A stretch of DNA of 64,000 nt from Acinetobacter pittii ATCC 19004 = CIP 70.29 (GCF_000369045.1 NZ_KB849786.1:665906-729905), one strand, 5' to 3'; shown: positions 46,685 to 56,401, numbered from the stretch's first letter. Numbers and translations are program-made. Notes: generated from the sequence alone by a model not told the origin.

Positions 46685-47629
46685 TTACTTGGCTGGCTGC
46701 TGCAATGGCCCATCAAATAAAGATTTACAGCTTTCTAAATTTTGACATGAAGCAAACATAAGTGCTTTAGGCAAGCTCGCATACAAATTTGTAATGTGTT
46801 GTTCAGCAGGGTTATAAAAATGCCAATAACTAAACAGGTTTGAACGTTTATTCTCTAAAGCTTTAAAGAAATCTGCTTCATTAAATTTATTGTTAAGTTG
46901 AGTACGAGGGCCACCTTGCTCATGTGTCCCGACTGTGGTCATGAGTAAAGGGTAATGATTTGGTTTCTGACTTTGCCAATGATTTAACTGCTGAAATAAC
47001 ATGCCTTGGTCAAACCAGAGGGAAGGGCTTGCAGCAAAGTAACGCTGAAATGCATCTGGCTTTTGAAAAAAATGATAAAGCACAAATAAACCTCCAAAAG
47101 AATGTCCATAAAGACTTTGCTGTTGGCTATTAATCGGAAATTGTTTTGCAATTGTAGGCTTGAGTTCGCGATTTAAAAAAGCAATAAACTGATCAGCACC
47201 CCCATATTTATATTTACCTTGTGCTTGAAATTGGGCAGAAGGTTTTGGAGTGTAATCATAAGCACGCTTTTGCACATCAAAGGTTTTTTGCTGAGGGTAA
47301 CCAACCGCTATTATCATGAGTGGATTTAGTCCTAATTTGGTAGAACCAGCGCCAATCGACTGAGCAATATTGGCAGCACTTGGAAATATAGCATTTCCAT
47401 CTAATATATAAAGTACTGGATACCCATGTTGGGGCGGGGCGACAGGTGGTTTATAAATTTGAATAAGATAATCATGGCCTGTATTTTTAGATTTAATTTG
47501 AAATTGTGCCTGATTATTTTGAAAAACGATTTTTGGTTGATTTTGTATAGGCGTTTGGGCGAAGGTAGAACAGCTTATTAAAGTACTAAATAAAAAACTA
47601 GTAGATAAAAGGAAAAATGATCTTTGCAT
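46685..47629 (-). CDS. Fur-regulated IroE/BesA-like esterase (alpha/beta hydrolase)
   Basis: A 314-residue secreted hydrolase. The signal peptide could end at a lipobox LISC (Cys20) or at TFAQ. The catalytic domain is of the putative-esterase type used by siderophore esterases (IroE, Fes, BesA), with VLYILDGNAIFPSAANI and the nucleophile elbow GHSFGG (Ser177). A histidine near the C-terminus (EQHITNLYASLP) is the likely base. A strong Fur box precedes the gene, which supports a role in freeing iron from catecholate siderophores. No siderophore genes lie beside it. Confidence 0.82.
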   Translation of the reverse strand: MQRSFFLLSTSFLFSTLISCSTFAQTPIQNQPKIVFQNNQAQFQIKSKNTGHDYLIQIYKPPVAPPQHGYPVLYILDGNAIFPSAANIAQSIGAGSTKLGLNPLMIIAVGYPQQKTFDVQKRAYDYTPKPSAQFQAQGKYKYGGADQFIAFLNRELKPTIAKQFPINSQQQSLYGHSFGGLFVLYHFFQKPDAFQRYFAASPSLWFDQGMLFQQLNHWQSQKPNHYPLLMTTVGTHEQGGPRTQLNNKFNEADFFKALENKRSNLFSYWHFYNPAEQHITNLYASLPKALMFASCQNLESCKSLFDGPLQQPAK

Positions 47630-47661
47630 AATGGGCGATAATAAAATTTATTATACAAATG

Positions 47662-47680
47662 ATAAATGAAAATCATTATC
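47662..47680. promoter_or_regulatory. Fur box upstream of the esterase gene
   Basis: 15 of 19 positions match GATAATGATAATCATTATC (counted by hand), with an intact AATCATTATC half. It lies 33 bases before the esterase start. Confidence 0.78.
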
Positions 47681-47812
47681 AAATAAAGTAATCAAGAAAT
47701 GGAAGCAAAAAGGTTAATGAAAAAAGCTCTTACAGCTATATTGCCTAACAAATCAAAGCAGACTATTGTTATACTCTCGTTTAAAAGATGATTTTACTGA
47801 GGCTGCATTCTA

Positions 47813-48922
47813 ATGATCAACGATGATCAAAACAAAACGACTTCTCTTAGTTTAGAACAAATTCGTGAAGATATTGATAGTGTAGATCAACAGATTCAAG
47901 AATTATTAAATCGCCGCGCAAGCCTTGCTGAAGCTGTTGCTAAAGCTAAATTTGCTTCTGAAGAGAATCCTTTGTTTTATCGTCCTGAACGTGAAGCACA
48001 AGTTTTACGCAAAGTCATGGAGCGCAACCAAGGTCCTTTGTCTGATGTCACCATGGCGCGTTTGTTCCGTGAAATTATGTCTGCTTGCCTTGCTTTAGAA
48101 GCTCCGCAAAGTATTGCATTTTTAGGACCAGAAGGTACTTTTACTCAATCTGCTGTGCTTAAGCATTTTGGTAAAGATGCAGTTGTTCGTCCACTACCAA
48201 CAATTGATGAAGTGTTCCGTGAAGTGGAAGCGGGTAGCGCACATTATGGTGTAGTCCCAGTTGAAAACTCATCTGAAGGTATTGTGAACCATACTTTAGA
48301 TTGCTTTAAAACATCGAATTTAAATGTGATTGGTGAAGTTGAATTGCGTATTCATCATCAATTTCTAGTCTCTGAAAATACACGTAAAGACAGTATTAAA
48401 CAGATTTATGCCCACCAGCAAACTTTGGCTCAATGTCGTCAGTGGTTAGATGCGCATTATCCGGGTGTTGAGCGTGTTGCTTTAAACTCAAATGCGGAAG
48501 CTGCACGCCGTATTCGCAACGAATGGCATTCAGCAGCAATTGCATCTGATATTGCAGCCGGTATGTATAACCTTGAAATCTTGCATAGCAATATTGAAGA
48601 TAATCCGGAAAATACCACTCGTTTCTTAGTCATTGGCCGTGAAAAAATTCCACAAAGTGGCAATGACAAAACATCGTTATTAATTTCGGCACATGACCGT
48701 GCAGGTGCTTTATTAGAAATTTTAGCGCCGTTTGCAAAACATAATATTAGCTTAACGAGTATTGAGACTCGTCCAGCATTACCTGAAAAATGGGCATATG
48801 TATTCTTTATCGATTTGGAAGGTCATATCGATCAAGAGAACGTTGCTGCTGCAATCAATGATATTCGCCCAATGGTAAAAGAGCTTCGTATTTTAGGTTC
48901 TTATCCTGCTGCCGTTCTCTAA
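47813..48922 (+). CDS. pheA: Bifunctional chorismate mutase/prephenate dehydratase
   Basis: Makes prephenate from chorismate and phenylpyruvate from prephenate for phenylalanine. The 369-residue protein has an AroQ-type mutase domain (15-100: EDIDSVDQQIQELLNRRASLAEAVAKAK). A dehydratase domain follows (105-280: FLGPEGTFTQSAVLKHFG and NTTRFLVIGRE). The ACT domain at 290-365 contains SIETRPALPEKWAYVFFIDLEGH, the phenylalanine feedback site. tyrA-aroA follows about 107 bases on, in the same pathway. Confidence 0.95.
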   Translation: MINDDQNKTTSLSLEQIREDIDSVDQQIQELLNRRASLAEAVAKAKFASEENPLFYRPEREAQVLRKVMERNQGPLSDVTMARLFREIMSACLALEAPQSIAFLGPEGTFTQSAVLKHFGKDAVVRPLPTIDEVFREVEAGSAHYGVVPVENSSEGIVNHTLDCFKTSNLNVIGEVELRIHHQFLVSENTRKDSIKQIYAHQQTLAQCRQWLDAHYPGVERVALNSNAEAARRIRNEWHSAAIASDIAAGMYNLEILHSNIEDNPENTTRFLVIGREKIPQSGNDKTSLLISAHDRAGALLEILAPFAKHNISLTSIETRPALPEKWAYVFFIDLEGHIDQENVAAAINDIRPMVKELRILGSYPAAVL

Positions 48923-49029
48923 TTACTCATGTTGGAATAATGACATGCATCAAGATGGTCATGTCATTATGCTTAAAAACAAATTGCTCAAAGGTTTAAA
49001 TCACTTTGAGCAAAAGCAAAGTTGAAGTT

Positions 49030-51276
49030 ATGTCACAACCCCTATTTAAAAAAGTTGCATTTATTGGTTTAGGACTCATCGGGTCGAGTTTGGCACGGGT
49101 TATTGTTGCCGAAAAGTTGGCGACAACTATAGTGGCTTCTACACGCTCACAAAAAACTTTAGAAGATGCAAAATCACTTGGCTTAATACAAGAAGGATTT
49201 TCTGATCCTGTAGAGGCTGTGAAAGGGGCAGATTTAGTTGTTTTAGCCTTGCCAGTACGTGCGACACAAAAAGTGCTTGAACTAATTAAACCTTATTTGA
49301 CAGAAACTACGATTGTAACTGATGTAGGAAGCACAAAAGGTAATGTCGTCGATGCAGCAAAAGCTGTATTTGGTGAAGATTTACCAGCAGGCTTTGTACC
49401 GGGTCATCCTATTGCTGGTAGTGAGCATACGGGCGTTCATGCAGGTAAAGTCGATTTATTTGCAAATCACAAAGTTATTTTAACGCCGTTACCAACAAGT
49501 GCAGAATGGGCTGTTGATAAACTAATTCAACTTTGGTCTGCTGCTAAAGCTGAAGTCATTTGTATGGACGTTGCCAAGCATGATGAAGTTTTAGCACATA
49601 CAAGTCATTTACCGCACTTGATGGCATTTAATTTGGTTGAGCAACTTGCGAATCGTGAAGATAATCTTGATATTTTCCGCTATGCAGCAGGTGGCTTTCG
49701 TGACTTTTCAAGGATTGCAGCTAGTGATCCACAAATGTGGCATGACATTTTCTTTGCCAATAAAACAGCCATATTAAATGCTGTAGATGGCTTCGAAAAG
49801 CAACTTACCGTACTTAGAAAATTGATTGAAAACGAAGACTCTCATGCATTAATGGGTTTACTCGGCCATGCTCAGGCAGCACGTCAGCATTTCAATCATA
49901 TGTTAGCCAAAAAACCTTTAATGGAGAAAAATAAGGTGACACAGCAATTCAGTATCTTACCGGGAAATAAGGCATTTAAAGGTAAATTTACCGTACCGGG
50001 TGACAAATCTGTGTCACATCGCTCCATTATGTTTGGTGCTATTGCCGAAGGCACTACGCATGTAACAGGCTTCCTCGAAGGTGAAGATGCTTTAGCAACT
50101 TTACAAGCTTTCCGTGATATGGGTGTAAGCATTGAAGGCCCTAAAAATGGTGAAGTGACCATTCATGGCGTGGGCATGCATGGCTTAAAAGCGCCAGCAA
50201 GTGCATTGTATATGGGTAATTCTGGTACAAGCATGCGTTTGCTTTCAGGCATGTTATCTGCACAAAAGTTTGATTCAGTGATGACTGGTGATGCTTCACT
50301 TTCTAAACGTCCAATGGAGCGTATTGCTAAGCCATTACGTTTAATGGGTGCACAAATTCAGACTACAGGTGAGAAAGGTACACCACCTGTCAGCATTACG
50401 GGTAGCCAGCAATTAAAAGGCATTCAATACGACTTGCCAATGGCATCTGCTCAGGTGAAGTCGGGTATTTTACTTGCGGGTCTATGGGCTGAAGGTGAAA
50501 CTTCGGTAACTGAGCCAGAACCAACTCGTGACCACACAGAGCGCATGCTTCGTGCATTTGGTTATGATGTTAAAACTGAAGGCAATAAGATCTCTCTTGT
50601 TGGTGGCGGAAAATTAGTAGGTACTGATATTCAGGTTCCATCTGATATTTCATCTGCTGCTTTCTTTATGGTGGGTGCTGCAATTACTGAAGGTTCCGAT
50701 GTTGTTCTGGAAGCTGTAGGTATTAATCCAACACGTACTGGCGTAATTGAAATTTTAAAACAGATGGGTGCTGACCTGACTGTTGAAAATGAACGTATTG
50801 CCGGTGGCGAGCCTATTGCTGATATTCATATTAAAGGTTCACGCACACTTAAAGGCATTCATATGCCGGAAGACCAAGTTCCTTTAGCAATTGATGAATT
50901 CCCAGCTTTATTTATTGCAGCAGCTTGTGCCGAAGGCCAAACAGTATTAACTGGTGCGGCAGAACTTCGTGTGAAAGAGTCTGACCGTATTCAGGTTATG
51001 GCCGATGGCTTAAAAATCATGGGTATTGACTGTACGCCAACTGATGATGGCATCATTATCGAAGGTAAAGGCAAATCTGGCGATTGGTCACCAATCTTTG
51101 CTGGCGGTGAAATCGAGTCACATCATGACCACCGTATTGCTATGAGTTTTAGTATGGCAGGTCTTCGTAATTCTGGTCCGATTACAATTCATGGTACTGA
51201 AACTGTGGCGACAAGCTTCCCGACTTTCACTGAGTTGGCGAATCGTGCAGGCTTAACAATCGAAGTTAGCCAATAA
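49030..51276 (+). CDS. tyrA-aroA: Prephenate dehydrogenase fused to EPSP synthase (TyrA-AroA)
   Basis: A 748-residue fusion of two aromatic-pathway enzymes. Residues 1-295 are the NAD(P)-dependent dehydrogenase (GLGLIGSSLAR Rossmann loop; GHPIAGSEHTG). Residues 305-748 are 3-phosphoshikimate 1-carboxyvinyltransferase (PGDKSVSHRSIMFGAI, GNSGTSMRLLSGML, LRVKESDRI, DHRIAMSFSMAG). The ATG at 49030 starts the Rossmann domain; the frame extends to a TTG. The fusion is known in Acinetobacter and pseudomonads. Target site of glyphosate. Confidence 0.95.
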   Translation: MSQPLFKKVAFIGLGLIGSSLARVIVAEKLATTIVASTRSQKTLEDAKSLGLIQEGFSDPVEAVKGADLVVLALPVRATQKVLELIKPYLTETTIVTDVGSTKGNVVDAAKAVFGEDLPAGFVPGHPIAGSEHTGVHAGKVDLFANHKVILTPLPTSAEWAVDKLIQLWSAAKAEVICMDVAKHDEVLAHTSHLPHLMAFNLVEQLANREDNLDIFRYAAGGFRDFSRIAASDPQMWHDIFFANKTAILNAVDGFEKQLTVLRKLIENEDSHALMGLLGHAQAARQHFNHMLAKKPLMEKNKVTQQFSILPGNKAFKGKFTVPGDKSVSHRSIMFGAIAEGTTHVTGFLEGEDALATLQAFRDMGVSIEGPKNGEVTIHGVGMHGLKAPASALYMGNSGTSMRLLSGMLSAQKFDSVMTGDASLSKRPMERIAKPLRLMGAQIQTTGEKGTPPVSITGSQQLKGIQYDLPMASAQVKSGILLAGLWAEGETSVTEPEPTRDHTERMLRAFGYDVKTEGNKISLVGGGKLVGTDIQVPSDISSAAFFMVGAAITEGSDVVLEAVGINPTRTGVIEILKQMGADLTVENERIAGGEPIADIHIKGSRTLKGIHMPEDQVPLAIDEFPALFIAAACAEGQTVLTGAAELRVKESDRIQVMADGLKIMGIDCTPTDDGIIIEGKGKSGDWSPIFAGGEIESHHDHRIAMSFSMAGLRNSGPITIHGTETVATSFPTFTELANRAGLTIEVSQ

Positions 51277-51403
51277 CTTTTGACCTGACACATTTTATAA
51301 TTGCTAACACAATAGCAACGGCAGCAGCGGGCTAAAGGCTTGGCTGCTGTTTGTTTATTGCTTATGCTAAGCGCAGATAATGATAAAAGTGTTAGGACAA
51401 AGG

Positions 51404-51787
51404 ATGAAAAAATTACAATTTATTGCCAGTTGCCCACAGCATGGGGTGCTTGATCATCCGCCAAATGAATGCCATATCACTCAAGAATATGTAGCGGCTT
51501 TACTGTTTAAACAATTGGGGCATTATGGCTTTGATGCACAGCATATTGTGCATGAGCATGAAAAGGTAGAAGTGAGTATTGATAATCATCTTTTACCTTT
51601 GTCTATTACTTGCCAGAAAACAGACCATGAAGGGCATTTGATGTGTGAAATCTCTGCCAATCCTGATGAAGAACAAGATTGGTTTGAGAAAATCGAAACA
51701 CAAAGCATTATTCGTCAGCTTGCGCAGGCCGTTGAAAATAGTTTGAAAGCTGATCATAGCTTTTCTCAATTTGTTTGGAAGTCTTAA
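51404..51787 (+). CDS. Conserved protein of unknown function
   Basis: A 127-residue soluble protein that I do not recognise. It starts MKKLQFIASCPQHGVLDHPPNECHIT, with two cysteines and several histidines, and a C-terminal helix rich in charged residues. The ATG at 51404 is chosen because AGGA lies six bases upstream; the frame can extend eight codons further. It is followed by a clear terminator. It lies 103 bases after tyrA-aroA and may share its transcript. Confidence 0.65.
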   Translation: MKKLQFIASCPQHGVLDHPPNECHITQEYVAALLFKQLGHYGFDAQHIVHEHEKVEVSIDNHLLPLSITCQKTDHEGHLMCEISANPDEEQDWFEKIETQSIIRQLAQAVENSLKADHSFSQFVWKS

Positions 51788-51811
51788 TCAATTAATTATA
51801 TTTTATTAAGT

Positions 51812-51838
51812 AAGAGTGAACATATTTGTTCACTCTTT
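51812..51838 (+). terminator. Terminator after the unknown gene
   Basis: 11-bp stem AAGAGTGAACA-TATT-TGTTCACTCTT plus T-run. Confidence 0.88.
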
Positions 51839-52020
51839 TGATTTATTAATATTGATAAGAGTTATTTATTTTTGTAGCGACATTATTTAATAAAAATTAA
51901 CAAACGAAAAAATAATATTGTTTGAATTTTGAACTAATTTTCTATTAATTTAAAAATACTTTTTAACAAAGAACAACTCAATTTCCTCTTCTTATTTATA
52001 TTATTTTACAGAGAATTAAC

Positions 52021-53451
52021 ATGAACATAATTTCCAGTAATTATTTAAAAGGCTTTGGTATATTGATTATCTCCTTATTATCAGCGTGTAATAGTGATGA
52101 TAAAGATACAACCATAAATTCAACGAACCAGAAGTTGTTAGAAGGAACAATTACTTCCTTAGAGAGTCTTAAGCAAAATCTAGTATGGCAAGAAAATCAG
52201 TGTGATAGTGTCTATTCTAAAGTTATCAGTGAGGCAGCAATTGCTCAAAAATCAGCGGCAGAACTAAGAGCTAATATCGCTAGTTCAAATAATTTGGGAG
52301 TTTTTCTTGATAATCAAATTATCCCGAAACTAGCTCAGCTTACCGATGAGTCAACTGTATTAAGAGCGAGGTGTAATGCTCCAGACTATGATGGAACAGG
52401 CGTAAGTATTGAACGACCTGCCATGCTAAGAGAAATGTTAAGTGAATGGCAAGGAACAATTAATTTATTAATTCATCAAATCAATAACCCGCCAAATATG
52501 AATCCTGAAATTAAATTAGCCTCATTAACCAACACCAATATTAATCAATCAACACTAGCAAAGTCTAAATTCAAAGATTGTTCAGATAGTTTTTGTCCAG
52601 AAATGACGGTTATTCCAGCTGGCAGCTTTTTAATGGGCGGAAATATAAATGAGCAAGAACAACAAAATGTACCAGCTCAATCTCGACCATACGAATTACC
52701 TCAGCACTTAGTACAAGTCGAAAAACCATTTGCAATGTCAACTTATGAAACAACAATTGCTGAGTTCCAGGCTTTCCAAAAGGAAACTGGATGGGAAGTC
52801 GAGGGGTGTCGTAATTGGGAAACACGCAATGGTGTCTTCAATATGTGGTATCGAGATGATTTAAATCCGAATAATTCTGGTATGAATCAAACACCTCAGG
52901 ATCCTGTTGTATGTGTACGTCGTGAAGATGGAAGAGAATTTGCGAAATGGTTATCTAAAAAAACAGGTCAGACCTACCGTTTACCAACAGAAGTTGAGTG
53001 GGAATATGCGGCGCGTGCCGGAACGACAACAGCGTATTATTGGGGAGATGACCTTAATCTTGACCAAGCTTGTAAATACGCAAATGTATTAGATCCATCT
53101 ACAGCGGCAGCATTACCCCAAACCAGTGGTTGGAGTCTATTTAAATGCACGGATGGTTATGCATTTACATCACCAGTCGGGAAGTTTTTACCAAACAATT
53201 TTGGTTTATATGATATGAGTGCCAACGCACGAGAATGGGTGGATGACTGCTGGCATTCAAATTATGAAAATGCTCCTAGTGTGAATCGTCGCTGGGGTGA
53301 AGAAAATAATGGACAGTGTAATTTCCCAGTTTTACGTGGAGGGGCATGGATATATAACACTTATAACGTGCGAACTGCTTATCGTAATGCGTATGTAACT
53401 TCACAAGCTCGTTCAATTATGTGGGGATTCCGTTTGGTTCGCGAAATTTAG
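52021..53451 (+). CDS. SUMF1/FGE-fold lipoprotein, probably not a formylglycine enzyme
   Basis: A 476-residue lipoprotein (lipobox LSAC, Cys23). The first 170 mature residues are a helical region of unknown type. The C-terminal half (about 195-475) is a sulfatase-modifying-factor fold: MTVIPAGSFLMGG, YRLPTEVEWEYAARAG, LRGGAWIYNTYNVRTAYRN and GFRLVREI. The two catalytic cysteines of formylglycine enzymes, expected after the GGS, are missing (GGAWIYN). It also has ten other cysteines, consistent with periplasmic disulfides. The upstream 180 bases are very AT-rich and no sulfatase gene is near. The role is unknown. Confidence 0.8.
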   Translation: MNIISSNYLKGFGILIISLLSACNSDDKDTTINSTNQKLLEGTITSLESLKQNLVWQENQCDSVYSKVISEAAIAQKSAAELRANIASSNNLGVFLDNQIIPKLAQLTDESTVLRARCNAPDYDGTGVSIERPAMLREMLSEWQGTINLLIHQINNPPNMNPEIKLASLTNTNINQSTLAKSKFKDCSDSFCPEMTVIPAGSFLMGGNINEQEQQNVPAQSRPYELPQHLVQVEKPFAMSTYETTIAEFQAFQKETGWEVEGCRNWETRNGVFNMWYRDDLNPNNSGMNQTPQDPVVCVRREDGREFAKWLSKKTGQTYRLPTEVEWEYAARAGTTTAYYWGDDLNLDQACKYANVLDPSTAAALPQTSGWSLFKCTDGYAFTSPVGKFLPNNFGLYDMSANAREWVDDCWHSNYENAPSVNRRWGEENNGQCNFPVLRGGAWIYNTYNVRTAYRNAYVTSQARSIMWGFRLVREI

Positions 53452-53601
53452 CTTTGATTTTTATACCTAATATATTCTACATTTAAAGTCATTTTTTAAT
53501 TTATCAGCGTCGATTTTAATAAAAAGCTAAAACTGCGCTGATAAATTCTTATCTTTCAATAAACCTACGTTTATTAAGAATATTTGTGAGAGTATAAATA
53601 T

Positions 53602-55062
53602 ATGGTGCCATTTGATTTTTCGAACTTATCTCCTCAAGTGGTTTGGCAGCATTTTCAAACACTTTGCACTATTCCTCGCCCATCGAAGCATGAACAGCAA
53701 CTTCGTGAGTTTTTAAGAAACTGGGCCGAAAGTCGAAATTTAGAAACTTACGTAGATGAAGTGGGGAATTTGATTATTCGTAAGAATGCGACTCTGGGTA
53801 AAGAACATGTGTCTGGTGTTATTCTGCAAGGCCATTTAGATATGGTTACTCAAGCCAATACTGGCACAGTACACGACTTCTTTAAAGACCCGATCCAGCC
53901 AGTCCTCGAAGATGGCTGGTTAATTGCTAAAGATACTACTTTAGGTGCTGATAATGGCATTGGGGTAGCATTAGCTTTGGCAGTTTTAGACTCAAATGAT
54001 ATTGCTCATGGGCCAATTGAAGTTCTTTTAACAGTTGATGAAGAAGCAGGGATGAGTGGTGCGCGACTTTTACAGGCAGGTGTACTAAAAGGGAAGTGGT
54101 TATTTAATATTGATACAGAAGAGTGGGGTGAGTTGTATCTCGGATGTGCTGGTAGTATTGATGTTGAAGTTGAGCAACCGCTTAATTATGAACCAATTCC
54201 TGAAAATTTGAATATTGTTAATATTCAGGTGGCTGGTCTTAAAGGTGGCCACTCTGGCGTAGATATCCATTTAGGACGTGGTAATGCCAACGTTATTCTG
54301 GCCCGTTTTTTAAATCAGCATTTAGCGAAGCTTGGTGGACGACTTGTTGAGTTTATAGGTGGTACAGCTCGTAATGCTTTACCTCGCGAAGCTGTAGCAA
54401 CCATTGCCATTTCATCTAACCAATTGCCTGAATTAGAAAAATTACTCGCTGAATATCAAACGATATCGAAAGAACAGCTACAAGGTATTGATGACAATCT
54501 GCAATTAACTATTCAGCCTAATAGTGCTGAAGTGACCGAAGTGATTGCTCAACAACAGCAAAATGAATGGTTGCAAGCTTTAGCAACAAGTCCTTATGGC
54601 GTTGCAAGTATGAGTCAGGTTCTATCAGATGTAGTTGAGACTTCAAATAATATTGGAGTGGTGAGACTAAATAGAGAAGGTGGAAAAGCTGTTTTAATGG
54701 TTCGCTCAATGGTGAATCAAGAGGCTCAAGATTTTGCAGAAAAAATTCAAAAACATTTCAGTCAATTTAATATCGGCTCTACACTTACGCCGTTAGTGTC
54801 GGGTTGGACACCAAATCCAGATTCGGCTGCTCTAAAGTGCTTACAGCAGGCCTATCAAAATGCATTTAATATTGAGCCAAATCTAAAAGTAATTCATGCA
54901 GGCTTAGAGTGTGGGATTATTGCCGAGCATTATCCACATTTACAAATGGTTTCTTTTGGACCGGATATTCAAGGTGCGCATGCACCGGGTGAACGAGTCA
55001 AAGTTGATACTGTAGAGAAATGCTGGAAGCTGTTGGTAACAGCTTTAGCATCTGTAGAGTAG
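53602..55062 (+). CDS. pepD: Aminoacyl-histidine dipeptidase (PepD-like)
   Basis: M20-family metallopeptidase that splits Xaa-His dipeptides in the cytoplasm. The 486-residue protein has the metal-site stretches ILQGHLDMV, LGADNGIGVA, TVDEEAGMSGA and NIDTEEWGELYLGCAG. The insert dimerisation domain carries GGHSGVDIHLGRGNAN. A final histidine region is GPDIQGAHAPGERV. It is a lone gene with a GTGAG-like weak ribosome site, convergent with rtcA. Confidence 0.93.
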   Translation: MVPFDFSNLSPQVVWQHFQTLCTIPRPSKHEQQLREFLRNWAESRNLETYVDEVGNLIIRKNATLGKEHVSGVILQGHLDMVTQANTGTVHDFFKDPIQPVLEDGWLIAKDTTLGADNGIGVALALAVLDSNDIAHGPIEVLLTVDEEAGMSGARLLQAGVLKGKWLFNIDTEEWGELYLGCAGSIDVEVEQPLNYEPIPENLNIVNIQVAGLKGGHSGVDIHLGRGNANVILARFLNQHLAKLGGRLVEFIGGTARNALPREAVATIAISSNQLPELEKLLAEYQTISKEQLQGIDDNLQLTIQPNSAEVTEVIAQQQQNEWLQALATSPYGVASMSQVLSDVVETSNNIGVVRLNREGGKAVLMVRSMVNQEAQDFAEKIQKHFSQFNIGSTLTPLVSGWTPNPDSAALKCLQQAYQNAFNIEPNLKVIHAGLECGIIAEHYPHLQMVSFGPDIQGAHAPGERVKVDTVEKCWKLLVTALASVE

Positions 55063-55073
55063 TTTTTACAAAT

Positions 55074-55097
55074 AAGAAGCTCAATTGTGAGCTTCTT
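55074..55097. terminator. Hairpin between pepD and rtcA, likely bidirectional terminator
   Basis: Perfect 10-bp stem AAGAAGCTCA-ATTG-TGAGCTTCTT overlapping the rtcA stop. T-runs are imperfect on both sides. Confidence 0.55.
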
Positions 55098-56142
55098 AAA
55101 CTTTAACTTTTACATGAAAATGATGTGGATTTAACTCGACAAATTCGATTTCACAATCAATAAATTTTTCAATCATGGCTGCTTGAGTACGAGTATGTTC
55201 GCTAATACATTGTGCGGTGAATTCACCACCTTGACCTAAAGCTAAAGGCAGAAGCAATTGATCTGCCAAATACTCATCTACAACAGCCTGCGAAGATAAA
55301 TATAGATTTACATCTTTTGCTAAATGTTCAGCTATTTGCTCTGCACTTTTGCGCATCTCACCTAAAGCTGTAAACAGTTGAGTGTGATATTGATGAGCAA
55401 CTTTCACATAGACTGTATTGCCTTGGCTAATTCCATTTAAATGAAATTGCTGCTGAGAGCTTAAGTTTAGTTTTTTACTTAATGTGGTTAATTCACGTTG
55501 TGCTATCTGTGCTTCTTCTGAAAGATTTAATACAGCTGCAAAGGCCTCATTACTTTGTAAAGCACCGCGATCTAATAAATTTAGCTTGTTTCGATGTTGC
55601 CATGGTTGAACGGTAACCTGAATTTCACCTGCACCAATTGGAAAGAAGCCGGCTTTACTTAATTTAAAATCTACGTTAATTCCAATTTGAGCTAGAGCAG
55701 GTAAAAAGCAGTGTTCAATAAAATCTGCTGTTGGTGCAAGTGGGTTATGTGTACCGCCTGAAATGGTGAGTTCGCTAGCTTCATTTTGTAATAACAAAAC
55801 AGGTAGAAGCGTTTGTAAAACTAGGGTTGTACTACCCGCAGAACCGATTTGAAATTGATATTTACCACTTTGAACATGCTGAGGTGCGAAATATAAACGT
55901 TGGCTATGTAATTCAGCACCTTCCACATAAGCTTGGCTAATTTGTTGAGATGCCTGTACACAGACCAAATGCTGGCGCATTAAACCTGGTTTTTTACGTC
56001 CTGCACGTATATTAATTAATTCAAAGGGCTGACCTGTAATCATTGAGAGGGCAAGGGCGGTTCTTAAAATCTGTCCACCACCTTCACCTTGTGAACCATC
56101 AATTTGGATGGTTTTGGGCATATTTGCCAAAGCTTTATTCAC
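55096..56142 (-). CDS. rtcA: RNA 3'-terminal phosphate cyclase
   Basis: Turns an RNA 3'-phosphate into a 2',3'-cyclic phosphate using ATP. The 348-residue protein has IDGSQGEGGGQILRTALALS at the start, NIRAGRKKPGLMRQHL, and the C-terminal EHTRTQAAMIEKF with the catalytic histidine that takes AMP. The GTG at 56142 is kept because GGA lies eight bases upstream; an ATG seven codons on lacks a ribosome site. It is the last gene of the RtcR-controlled locus, but a 259-base gap separates it from the DIP1984 gene. Confidence 0.93.
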   Translation of the reverse strand: MNKALANMPKTIQIDGSQGEGGGQILRTALALSMITGQPFELINIRAGRKKPGLMRQHLVCVQASQQISQAYVEGAELHSQRLYFAPQHVQSGKYQFQIGSAGSTTLVLQTLLPVLLLQNEASELTISGGTHNPLAPTADFIEHCFLPALAQIGINVDFKLSKAGFFPIGAGEIQVTVQPWQHRNKLNLLDRGALQSNEAFAAVLNLSEEAQIAQRELTTLSKKLNLSSQQQFHLNGISQGNTVYVKVAHQYHTQLFTALGEMRKSAEQIAEHLAKDVNLYLSSQAVVDEYLADQLLLPLALGQGGEFTAQCISEHTRTQAAMIEKFIDCEIEFVELNPHHFHVKVKV

Positions 56143-56401
56143 TTCTGTTTTCCTTATTTTCTAATTTAATGAACATACTGTCAGTACATGGTAATGCGAA
56201 GTAACGTGTGGCTTTGCTTTTGACAAAGGTTTACTAGGTGCATAGTGCTGAGTCTGATAAGTGAATATCGATGCACGACTCACATGCTGCCATAGCCGCC
56301 TGAATTATTTTCAATCCCTCAGATCGGAGTAATGCAGGATCTTGTACTCGCCCAGTATGTCCAAACTTTGATTGTGAAAATGATTTCACAAAATCTATTG
56401 T
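56143..56401 (-). other. Unexplained gap inside the rtc operon: hairpins and an in-frame small ORF
   Basis: A gap unusually long for this operon. A perfect hairpin TTGTGAAA-TCAT-TTTCACAA lies at 56372-56391 and a TGAGTC/GACTCA stem lies at about 56250-56283. The central 125 bases are about 47% GC by hand count, higher than the other gaps. A 51-codon frame runs from GTG at 56389 to TAG at 56234, in the same frame as the DIP1984 gene after its TAA. It lacks a ribosome site. I do not recognise it as a protein or RNA family. Confidence 0.4.

Noticed and set aside
52021..53451. Formylglycine-generating enzyme
   Set aside because: The catalytic cysteine pair is missing and no sulfatase is near.
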